Assembly (NCBI GenBank): GCA_019828545.1
Contig: JACVRA010000160.1
Location: 1,163 to 65,162, forward strand
Direction of reading: 5' to 3'
Source: Paracamarosporium sp. OC-R06-R3
Lineage: Eukaryota > Ascomycota > Dothideomycetes > Pleosporales > Didymosphaeriaceae
Length of the DNA: 64,000 nucleotides
Part shown: in pieces, positions 32,812-42,649 of the stretch
Layout of the letters: every line of letters starts with the position of its first letter
How positions within the stretch are numbered: position 1 is the stretch's first letter
Program-made: the position numbers and the translations under genes
The notes under the pieces: generated by a model
Told to the model about the DNA's origin: nothing
The model's input: the letters and a program-made list of their open reading frames with translations, nothing else
Databases searched by the model: none

Positions 32812-34342
32812 TTACGACGCCCCCACACTCGTCACACTAGCCATACTCCCCTTCCTCTGTGGGCCCGGTCCAGGCAATTGCCCTGGAGCAATCATTCTCG
32901 GACCACCTGCACCCAAATTGATCGCGCTCTGTCTCCTACTTCCCGGCCCGTCCAGGCCTGCGCTCAGCGGTGGCGCAAACCCACCCATCCCGCCTGCACT
33001 GTTGGGGAAATTCTCTGCCGTGACGCTGCCAGGCATCATAGAATTGGAGAGGGCGAGACCGCGCACTGCGCCGATGCTGTCGGGGTTTGGGGGAAAGACG
33101 GAGCCCCCAGGTGGTGTCCCGAGGCAGGAGCGGAGCATGTCTTTCATGCGACGGTGCTGGTACTTTGTGGGAAGAGACATGGGGGTAAAAGCGACGACAG
33201 GCCGAGGGCGGTGGCGGGCGAGGGCGGCCATGATGGCTTCCTTTTCCTCGTCGGAGTCAACGGCACCGGAGGGCTCGAGGTCTTCAGGGAGAGGAGCGTT
33301 GGCGTCAATGGCCGCACCTGTGATAGCATGAGCATAAGAGCTGTTGAGCTGGGAAGGAGGGACTTGCGCTGTTGTTTCGCCTGGTTTTTCTTCTGGTATT
33401 GAGCCAACAGCATGTCATAAGGCAGGCTGCGCCCAGGTACCGCCCGCTTGAGGCCCATACTATGACTTTTGCACGTCAGGCTGCGCGCGCAGAAGCCGCC
33501 GTTGGGCAGCGCAACACCGCACTGCTTCTCGACATCAACGGGTCCTTTGGGTTTGGCTGTCTTCTGCTTGGGTTCGTCCTTCTTCTTTTTCTTAGAGCCG
33601 GGTTTCCCATCGTCTCCTTCTAGCTTCCTCTTCTTCCCTTTCTTTGCACCTTCTCCGTCGACGACTGCGCCCTTGATTGCTTTGCGCGCATTTTTGCCCG
33701 TGTCGTCGTCCTCGCCCTTCTCTTTCCTCAGGGCGGCATCTTTGGCTTCCTTAGCTTCCTTCTTCTTCTTCAGTTTTTCCTGCTTCTTGTTCAAGCAATC
33801 CCGGACATGGGTCGCCGACGAGGCGCGGAGCACGGGGCGGCGACAATGCTTGCACTGCACAACGTCTACTTTATCCTCGACGGGGTGGCCGCTCTGGAAG
33901 CCGGCGATGGTCTTTTCTTCTTGGCCGTTTACGATTGGAGAGGTGTTTCCTGCGGTAGGGGTGTCTTTGTCTGACTATATTAGCACAAGATCCTTATGCA
34001 CAAGATCAAACGTACTGCTAGCATCGCTCTCCTTCCAATTCCCCGATATGGACGGCTTAGGCACCGGCTTCTTGATTTTCAGAACCAGGCCCTTCTCCCT
34101 CTTCTCGGCTATCGCGTCCTTCAAGACGTTCGCATCCACGAGACCGTTCTTTGTAGACGCCGGAGTTGCTGTTGCACGTCAGCAACATGCGCAGGAATAT
34201 GTTGTGTGTAGGGCACCCGCTGGGGCAGGCCGAGCTGCAGCGCGTGTCCAGGCTTGCGTTGGCGAGTGTAGATGGGTGGGGGGGGGGGGGGAGGGGGCCC
34301 GCAGCCGAACTCACCTTTGCGGGCAGCGCCGTTGGCAGCCAT
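32812..34342 (-). CDS. SGF73: SAGA complex subunit Sgf73 (SCA7 domain)
   Basis: Four exons, 34342-34315, 34168-34016, 33970-33368 and 33317-32812, encode 429 residues with phases that agree throughout. Exon 1 is 28 nt (MAANGAARK). Intron 3 (33318-33367, 50 nt) is a GC-AG intron with donor GCAAGT and joins AKQQ|RAAIDANAP. Domains in order are an N-terminal segment, a Cys/His motif (CKHCRRP...HVRDC, zinc-binding), a long Lys-rich linker, then the SCA7 domain (KQCGVALPNGGFCARSLTCKSH followed by LPYDMLLAQYQKK). Next comes a conserved acidic stretch (PLPEDLEPSGAVDSDEEKEA) and a Pro/Gly-rich tail. Sgf73 anchors the H2B deubiquitinase module to SAGA in the nucleus. A long plus-strand frame over this gene is only its antisense shadow. 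Confidence 0.85.
34278..34298. repeat. Poly-G/poly-C tract in SGF73 intron 1
   Basis: A run of about 14 G interrupted by one A and followed by five more G on the plus strand. In the SGF73 transcript it is a C-rich pyrimidine tract inside the 146-nt first intron. The G strand could form a quadruplex. Confidence 0.85.
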
Positions 34343-34891
34343 CACGGAGGCGCTGCGGTGGCTTGCGGAGCGCTCGGTGGTGCCGTGAACGATGCCGATG
34401 GACGAGGAGAGCAGTACGAGGGTTGCAGCTGTCGACGCTGATGGAGTACGTGAGTCGTGGCTGCCGTGTTGTGTGCGCGATGATGATCCCACGCTTCCAG
34501 GCCACAGCCTTGAGGTCGGCGATGTCACGTGACGCGCTAGTCCGGGTCAAGGTATGCGACATCACAAGTATCAGATTCCATTGTCTTTTTCTACACAAAT
34601 ACATGTACACGAACGTTGAACACAAAGTCCGCCCATGTAATGATGCCTTCGCACAGGCCGAACCACACAATCCCGCCATGTCGACTCGTCAACTAGAACA
34701 ATACGGAAATCTATCTTTTAGGCGCCGTGGAAAATGATCTGATCAAACTCCGAGGAGATGCACAATATATCCAGCCCACCTTCCGTGATCCAACAGTGAA
34801 AGAATACGCCGTGAACGCCATCTGCTGTCGTAATTCGTAAAGAGGAGACAGTAGGTTGTCGATGAATGATGGGTGGTAATCTGCGGGTCGT
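34343..34891. other. Promoter of SGF73 and 3' region of ITC1
   Basis: Non-coding interval; SGF73 (minus) is transcribed away from it on the left and ITC1 (minus) ends on its right. No distinct sites recognised. Confidence 0.5.
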
Positions 34892-37800
34892 CTACTTTCG
34901 TCCCTTGCCTTTTGTGGCTTTAGCGGTGCCCTTCTTGGTCCGCTTCGGAGGCTCGTATTCCTCGCTATGATTGTAACCTTCACGCTCGCGCATCAGGCTA
35001 TTTGTCCACAGCAAGCATCTCGGCTGTGTCTCCTCACTAGTCTTCTCGACGGGCGTGATTGCTTTGTTGCGGGTCGAACGTGTCGTAGGAGCCTCCTCCT
35101 CCTCCTCCTCTTCCTCTTCTTCTCCTACTTCTTCATCCTCAGACTTTTCGAGATGCGCCTTCATTTTCCTCATGTACTCCGTAATCCTGTCACGGAAGGT
35201 GACGAGTTCCTTGCGAAGAATCTTTTCACGAGTGCCACGCTCGTCAAGCCAGGACATGAGCTTCTCAATGTCCTCAGGGTCGTCATAGTAGCCCCAATCG
35301 GTGGAGGTCTTCAGGTGAGTGGAACCCTCTTCCCTCTCTATGCGCATCGGGACAGTCCAGCCGAACTCAGCCATGTCCTGCGACAAGGCAGGTTCCTCTA
35401 GGTTAGGTTGAATCTCGAGCGCATCCGGTCCTTGAACCCAAACACGGCCATTGGCGTAACCGTACTCGGCCGTAGAAGACTGCGGCACACCTCCAAAAGG
35501 CATGCCGTTGTGCTCGAACCAATAGTACTTGTTCAAGAAACGGTCCTTACCCAGCATCTTGGAACGGTGCACCGAGGCTTCGCGAAGGTCGTCGTCCAAC
35601 TCGGCTATGTTGGCCTCGCACTCCCGAAGCTGCTCTTTCTTCTTCTCGATATCGTCCAGAAGCTTCTCCCACTCTTTTTGCTGCTTCGTTTTAGCAGCTT
35701 CCGCTTTGGCCTTCTTGGCCTTTTCTTTCTTTGCCACCTCACTATCCCGCTTCCGCTTTGTTTGCTTTACAGCCTTGCGCATCCTGCGAGTGTGATTCTG
35801 CACCTCTGCTGATGAATCGCTGCCGTCTTCATCATCTTTAGCGTCATTAATGTCATTCATTGACACATCCGGTGTGTCTTTGGTATCGCTTGGCGATGCG
35901 GGTGTGTTCAAAGGAAGTGCAATTTTCCTTTCAATGTCGAGCTTGAACATCTCGTCGGCCCTAGGTATGTGTAAGTTATGATCGCGATTCAGAAGAATGC
36001 AAACTACATACAATTCCTTTCGCTTTCTTTGAAACTCAATCTTTTCTTTGCGTAGGTTGGTCATGTCCTGGGCAGCGCTCTGTAATTGATCACGGAAATG
36101 CTCAGTGGTAATTGTGAGGCGCAAAGCAATATCCAACGCAGCAATGCGCAGGTTGACGTCGAGATTAACGTAGTTTGTCGCGATGCTCTCGACAGAAGGT
36201 TCTTCGTTGGGAGGAACGAGTTTAGATAGGATCTCATCGCAGTCCTCTTTATGCGATGGATTATATGACAGATGGTGAAGCAGTCCTACCAGGATAGCTT
36301 GCCAACCACCCTCTCGGAAATTCCGAATCTTGCATTGTTCCACCCAGTCAAAGTCTGCAACAAATTCTCCAGCTTTGTGAACTTGTTTGGGAGGCTCAGG
36401 GGTTGGCGTCCGCGGTTTCTCCACCATCTCACTGATTTCCGACTTCCTCAAGCTGCTGCGCGTAGTTCGCTTTGGTGGCTCCGGCTCAGGCGTTGCTTCC
36501 CTGCTAGACTCTTCTTCATCTTCGGAGTCATCCTCGTCAATCATATTGGGAAGTTGAATTTGTAGTTTGCCAGAACTGTTAACGTATTGTTTAAGCACAG
36601 CACAGTGCACCTCAACCAGTAGCTCACACTCGATCTCATCCGACGAGTATCTCATAGCTTCAACAAAGTCATCTATCGTGAATGAATCGAGCGAGTAGAT
36701 GGTATCGTGAACATTGAGGGTTTCCCATATGGTCAACAAAGGACCGATGCTCTTCATCAGTATTCCCGTCTTCTTGTCGTCCTCAGGCGGGTCAACGCCA
36801 TCGGATACATCGTCTGACAAAAACTTCAATGGAGGTCGCGTGACAGTGACGCGTGGCTGCTTTATTCTTAAATCATCGATTGGGTATTTTATCGGTTCGA
36901 ACGGTTTAGAAGAAGGTGGTGGTTGATGCAACTGCGTATGCGGCGGCGGCGCGAGTGCTTGATATTGCATGAAATTGTTTTGAAACGGCAGACTGATAGG
37001 TAGCCCGGAGCCCTGTGGCGGGACGTGCTGCGCAAGGTGGGCCGGAACGTTAGGTCGTAACTGAGCAGCCAGGTGAGGTGGTACGCTAGCGCTCTGAAGG
37101 TGCGGTGGGGCTGTTCCATACTGAATAGGCGGAGGGCCACTATACTGGAGAGGCGGTGGTCCATTGTATTGAATTGGAGGAGGCGTAGTGTATACATACG
37201 GTGAACCGGAGAGGGGAGTGCCCAAGAGCTGGCCATTTATATGGGGATGGTTTACTGCGTGGGGACCCACATTAACTTGTCCTTGGCCGTTACCCTGTAT
37301 CGGCGGTCTCATGCCGTTCAATTGAGGATGTCCGGTATTTGAGTAGCCAAGCATAGATGACGCCTCGTCGGAGCGAAGAAAATTTGCTGCCCTTTCTGCA
37401 TTCGCTGCTTTCTTTGCAGCTATGACAGCTTCGCGGGTTTTGGCGTCGGGAAGTTTAGTGGGTATGTTGTAGCGCTTTGCCAGATGATCCTTAACCATCC
37501 ATGCGGCTCCGTGCCAGGGTTCCCTAGAAACAGCGCTGCGCAGGAATTGCTTGAGAATAATCTTGGAATAGACTCTTCGATCCCGCATAAGTTCAGAGGC
37601 TTTGTAGCGGGTAAGCTCCTCTCCAGTGTCGTCCATTTGCATGACGTATGTGTATGAGCGGAAATCTTCGTTTAGTTGGCCGTTGAACATGCTGTGAAGC
37701 CTTGAAGTATCGGTCATGTTTTTGATCACACCATATCGCCTGCCGCCTTCCGTGTCCAAGGCGACACGGTCACCAACCATATAATGTTCCCGGAAATGCT

Positions 37801-38522
37801 GAGGACAAGTTAGGATGGCATCAGTGACAAGAGAAACTTTTACTGACATCGTAGACTTGATTGACTGCAATGGATGTCAGTGATAAGTTGAAGATCGGAG
37901 TTTGTCGCGAACTCACCCAGGTCGTCCATGCGCGCTGTATTCTGAAATTGAACGTAATCCAATACTCGCGCCCGCAGACCCTCCGGGAATATACTGTCAA
38001 TCTCTTGGGACGCTTCTTGCTGTGGCGTGGTTATGGTCACGCTCTTGAGGACCTCTTCCAAGGAGCGACCCGGACGTACCTCGCTCTCCATTGCTTCAAA
38101 GAACGTGTAGCCGGAATGCCCGGTCGATTCACACGTGAAGACTCGCTGTTATAATATTAGATATAGTTTACTACGGAGGGATGGGCAAAGCAAGATTGGT
38201 GTTGGTGGGGCTCTTGCCTGGGAGTAGAAGTCGCGTCTGTTGTTCGTGTTAGCAACGTCACTCCACGGTCACATAGCGAACACTTACCTGCTCAAGAACT
38301 TTTCATAGTCGGTGAACACTTCTCCAGTCTGCTCAATGACCCAAACCTGTTCAACACACTTAGCTTCTTGTGTATGCGACATATGAGCATCACGGCCGCA
38401 CCTCGGTATTGTCATCGATGAACGGGGGCAAGGGCTCGGTCTTGACGGGTTTTCGTTTGTATTGGACCTGCCAGTGTCAGTGACGTGTGCTAAGAAGATG
38501 CCTCCAGCGCGACCCATACCAT
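34892..38522 (-). CDS. ITC1: ISWI-complex accessory subunit, ITC1/Acf1-like
   Basis: Eight exons: 38522-38520, 38467-38402, 38346-38288, 38236-38218, 38145-37917, 37864-37848, 37798-36012 and 35960-34892, encoding 1082 residues, all phases consistent. Exon 1 is only the ATG; two others are 19 and 17 nt. The intron 38146-38217 is GC-AG (CAG|GCAAGA). The N-terminal WAC domain reads VWVIEQTGEVFTDYEKFLS and FTCESTGHSGYTFFEAMESE. After a Pro/Gln-rich linker comes a DDT-like segment (LLTIWETLNVHDTIYSLDSF). WHIM segments follow (FREGGWQAILVGLLHHLSY; later DRFLNKYYWFEHNGMPFGG), with charged coiled coil between them and an acidic run plus basic tail at the end. The partner ATPase would be an Isw2-type ISWI remodeller in the nucleus. 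The 51-nt intron 35961-36011 is stop-free and in frame. Confidence 0.85.
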
Positions 38523-39596
38523 GTTGCCCAAAGTCTCAGCTCATCGGAAGCTTCTGAAGTCTGAGGTGTCGCGTCGTTGACTTCGGTGCTGTCGCAGACC
38601 CGATTGCGCGCAATGGCTAAAGGTTCGGGCCGCTGTTCTACGATGGAATATGTCGGCCACCTCTCTAGAGCGCGATTCAGACGTTGTCGAGCAGCACCGC
38701 GCGTCAGAGATAGTCCTACGGAAAGTCGTGGTATTCCGCAATCGATCCGAAGAGCGTTCCGAGACGCGTCGAGATGCGCGTTTCGCGAGGATTGTTTGGC
38801 GACGCCGTTCGGAGAGCGTGGTTGGGGGACGGTGGGCGGTAGGGCGGTGGAAAAGAGGAAATAAGAGACAGGCGATTCAATGGAGGGTCGAAGGGTAGCA
38901 GTTCAAAAATGCCCAGCGGCGCGGACGTCCCTCGAACTAGGCCCTACTGGGACAAGCACCCTAAACGCTCCTTCTCCCACTTCGCTGCCACGCGCACCTC
39001 TGCAGACCGATCACCAGCGTATTTGGACTCATTTTGATGCCTGAGCTCAAGCCATTGAGCTTCCATAGCTACAGAAACACTACAGTACGATACGTTCATG
39101 ATTCGTGAGGGTTACGCGAAGGGTATCCTACACATGACGCCTCTATGCTTTGAGCCACCCCAGACAAGCAGCCTGACCCACTTCCACGACCAAACCACGC
39201 ATACCACGTAATTGCCCGCATCCGTCCACACATGGACTAATAAAGTATATAGACTTTATCTATGACTCAAACCGACCATTCTGCACTATCAAAGGGAGTA
39301 AGGGGCAATTATCTCATCATAGGATGTTCGTCGATGGTTCTCTCTCTCAGCCTTTATTACTCCCTAGCCCCCTAGGTCCTAACCAAGACATCCGCGACGT
39401 TGCTTACTGCACCATTAAGATGCAGGTTACTATAAAGAAAGTTTAGACGGGTACTCCGTGCTCGAGATTGCTCGCATGGGCTAAGATCACATGAGAGTGC
39501 AAGACACAGGATAAAGCACTTTCGAGATGAGGATTAGATAGATATGACCGCCTTGCATTTGGGGCAATGCAGGACGATTACAATTGAAGCGAAAAG
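38523..39596. other. Spacer between ITC1 and ALG8
   Basis: Contains the ITC1 promoter on its left side and the ALG8 3' region on its right. Frames within 38,541-38,900 overlap each other on both strands and look like GC-rich chance frames. Nothing else was recognised. Confidence 0.5.
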
Positions 39597-41386
39597 TTAA
39601 GAGTCCAGGTAAACTACCGAGAATCCTAGCCAGCTCCCCACCACTCCTATGGCGGAGTATGAACTGATGAACATGAGCGGCAAGAACTCATATCTCTCAC
39701 CAAATACAATGCTATGAAAAAGCGAGCAGTACGCTATCAGAGGTATTGACAACGCAATGTAGTAAAAGGAGAAACGATCAAACAAGAAAACTCGGAGCTG
39801 CGATGATCTGCTCGAGAGTTAGCGTGGCGCAACAACGAGCGTCGTTAACTTACGCTGGCGCGAGTCGATCAAAAGCCAGGAGAAAAGCTACAAGCCATAA
39901 TATGGTGTAGGCGGTCTTTACTGGAAACTCGGCTGGGGTGAAAAGAAGGGGGAAGAGCGACACATGTCCCGCTACAGCTAGGGGTCTGAATGCACTAAAG
40001 TATCGACGATCTCGGAGTGCCACCAAGCTGAACGGGATAATAACGAGGAGAATGGCTTTTTCATGAACATGCCAGCCGAAAAGAAATGACGCATAGCCAC
40101 ATAGCGTCACTGCACCAACGAATGTCTCCCATGTTGGCCGAAAGAGAAGCCTGATGAGGAAGGGCTGTGTGCCGTCAGTAGTTGAACGACAGATACGAAG
40201 CGGCCGACTTACTACTTGGAAGCCCACAGTAAGCAGAAAACAAGTCAATGGCACAACTTCTGGCAGCACGGCGAAGGAGGTGTCTCCGACAAGGCCACGT
40301 GTGACACTGTTGAGTGCTTCTCGGTCAACATCCAGACCAAGGTATGGTGCCACTATGACCGTCAGTCACAATCACTGTTGCAGAAAATTCCCTTACGGTA
40401 TATCAGGAGCCTGTCGGTGAACGAGTATATGGCCCAAATGTTTGGTGCCCAGTAAGCGTGGCATAATCCCCTTGAGAAGGGAAATAGGCGGCGAAACACC
40501 TGCTCAAGCTGGCCCCATAGTGCAAAAGGCCCCAAAGCTGCGACGAAAACGGAAATGATACCGACGCCTAGTTTGATGCTGTTGAAGAATCGGATGCGAA
40601 AATACGGGAATGCCGCACGATCCCCCAGGCAGTAGGCACGCAAAAGATAAACGAAGTAAGCGGGCGCAATGTACATGTATATGTGCTTGAAACAAAGAAG
40701 CACCGCAAAGGTGAGGCCACTCAGCAACAGGGTCGACTCGTTGCGGGCAAGTACCAAGGATAGAACCAGGATGCCGTACATGAAACCATTGTACTGGAAG
40801 TGAATGTGGTCGATGATGAGCAGTCCTGGCGACAGGAGCACCGAGAGCGCAGCTGCATGCGCAGTCGGCTTTGTCTTCGATCCTTTCACGTAGCTTGGGA
40901 GATCAGTCACTCGAAAGCAATAGCAACTGGAAGGCATACAGGTGTAGGGCGTAGACCAGGACCAGCTCGGTAAGAATGACGGTCGTACGCTGGAAGTAGA
41001 CGGTCTGCCAGCTATCATAATTCAGAGCCTTGACGTGGAGCAGAGCCGGCTCGAAGTAAACGGCAGCCTGGGACATGAGCCATTCGAAGTAGGCGAAGAA
41101 GGGTGGGTAGTCGAGAGTCCATTCTGAAGTTTTCTGCAGGGCACGTAAGCATGCCAACAAAGCAGTTTTTCGCAGAGACAATGACCTCAAAGTACCAGTC
41201 TTGGACGGGCAGCGAATGGGTCAGTGCCAGCCAATTGCGATGGACCTCGAAGTCGGTCGACTTGCTGCCGAAAACAGTCAGCACGGGACGAGCGAGGAGC
41301 AGTGACGGGGGCGCGTACTAGGCGGGAAAGAGAAGGACTTTTAGCGCCGTGGCCACGACTGCGCACTGCGCAATGGACGGATACAT
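39597..41386 (-). CDS. ALG8: Dolichyl-P-Glc alpha-1,3-glucosyltransferase ALG8
   Basis: Seven exons: 41386-41319, 41264-41186, 41133-40940, 40893-40397, 40352-40213, 40164-39854 and 39807-39597, encoding 499 residues with consistent phases. Introns are 44-54 nt. The N-terminal part shows the ALG6/ALG8 family signature: [20 protein letters not shown], then [20 protein letters not shown]. Next come [17 protein letters not shown] and [14 protein letters not shown]. About ten or more hydrophobic helices follow one another. The luminal DY and IDHxHFQYN loops favour ALG8 over ALG6. The enzyme adds the second glucose to the dolichol-linked N-glycan precursor in the ER. The intron at 40165-40212 (48 nt) is stop-free and in frame. 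The gene is head-to-head with the Nrd1-like gene. Confidence 0.9.
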
Positions 41387-41531
41387 GGCTGCGCGAGGTG
41401 GGCTGGGTTGGTGAGATTGTGGCAGCGGCGCGCAGTGAGGTTCGCGGCACGTGACGGGCTTAGCGAGCGCGGCGGGGCCAGCAGGCCGTCTCACACGTTC
41501 TGCCATGGTTCGGCCCGCGCATGTGTCGCTT

Positions 41532-41565
41532 GCCAGCAGCCAGCAGCCAGCAGCCGGCAGCCAGC
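41532..41565 (+). repeat. CAGCAGC heptamer tandem repeat
   Basis: Between four and five copies of a 7-bp CCAGCAG unit, the fourth with one change, sit in the shared upstream region of ALG8 and the Nrd1-like gene. Confidence 0.8.
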
Positions 41566-42400
41566 TGGAGGGCATCGCGGAGGCGACCCCTATTCAGGCG
41601 GTCCACGACGGCGCGCGAAACAGCGCGCCAGCGGGGACGGTGCGGCTCTGCCCCTGACCAAGAGGCATTTCTGGGCCTGGGTGCGGCACGGCAAACGCTC
41701 TTGGTCACGCGGCAAACGACGTCCAGCCCGCGCGGCCTGTGCCTGTGCCTGACGGCTGCAGCTGCAGCCCTGCGCACTGCAAGCAGCCGGCTGCCGCGCC
41801 GAGTGACACGGCGCCGTTGCAGACGAGTGCATTCGCACCGCACGCAACAATGTGGCGTCGGGCTGGCCTGCAGGGCCCTGGGCGTTGGTGGTTTGGATGA
41901 TTTGGGATGCGATGGCCACGCGCGTTTAAAATAAGCAGGTGCGCTATCCCTCTTCCGGCCGCCTCATTTGCGCCTGCCTCCTGTCTCTGGCCTGCTCCTT
42001 CGCTTTTCTCCAGGGCTCGTCCTCTTCCAGCTCCCAGCCTGCTGTCCTTCGATCCCATCCGCTCATTACTTGTCCCCTTCTCCAGCATCGAGGTCGCCGC
42101 CAATCACCACCTCCCTGCGCCTTCATTATTATTGTCGTGTCCTTCTTTCAGCCCTTCCACACCAGCCGCCGACGCACACCTCGCCCAGTCAATAGTTTGG
42201 CTCCTGCGACCGGCCGGGATTCGCTGCACCTCCGTTCTCCTCCAGGGCATGTTGTAGTGGCATACGCCTGCCCTAGCTTGCATTGTTCAGTGGCATTGCA
42301 CACCCAGCGTCACCCAGGCCCATCGACAACCGACCGACCTGCCGGGCTCCTTTCATCTTCGACTTTGTATTAAGTGCCGGATTTGCCATTGAGTTGCTCC

Positions 42401-42450
42401 GTGAGTCCGCTTCCCACCCGCCACACCGCTCTCAGCGCTGACCCTCCCAG
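42401..42450 (+). other. Probable 5'-UTR intron of the Nrd1-like gene
   Basis: A 50-nt segment starts GTGAGT, contains GCTGACCC ten or so bases before the end and finishes CCCAG, so it fits the short-intron pattern of this genome. It lies 200 nt before the start codon. Confidence 0.5.
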
Positions 42451-42649
42451 CTTGATCTCCACGAGATTTAATACCCGTTGCCTTTGCACTCACAGCAACC
42501 AATCTTGACGGTTGCCCATTTATCTTCTGCCTTACATACTTCACAGTCCGGGACTCTCACAGCTCCGGACGCAGTAATACACCGTCGCCACGGCTGTCCT
42601 ATCCCAGAACGCGCGGGACAACTTCGTCCTGCCCCCACACCTCCTCGGA

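Larger units (their letters stand above)
41387..42649. promoter_or_regulatory. Divergent promoter ALG8 / Nrd1-like and long leader
   Basis: GC-rich near ALG8, then strongly C/T-rich on the plus strand from about 41,940 to 42,600, as in leaders of highly expressed fungal genes. A probable leader intron lies at 42401-42450 (GTGAGT, CTGAC branch, CCCAG). Several ATGs precede the main start, including a three-codon frame at about 42,249. Confidence 0.55.

Noticed and set aside
33469..34737. 422-codon plus-strand frame
   Set aside because: It is the antisense of SGF73; its Phe/Ser-rich product mirrors the Lys-rich linker and it lacks family features, whereas the minus strand has the SCA7 domain and splice-consistent exons.
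41318..42373. Overlapping long frames on both strands upstream of ALG8 and the Nrd1-like gene
   Set aside because: GC-rich DNA opens all frames; products are Arg/Ala/Ser-rich and overlap one another.
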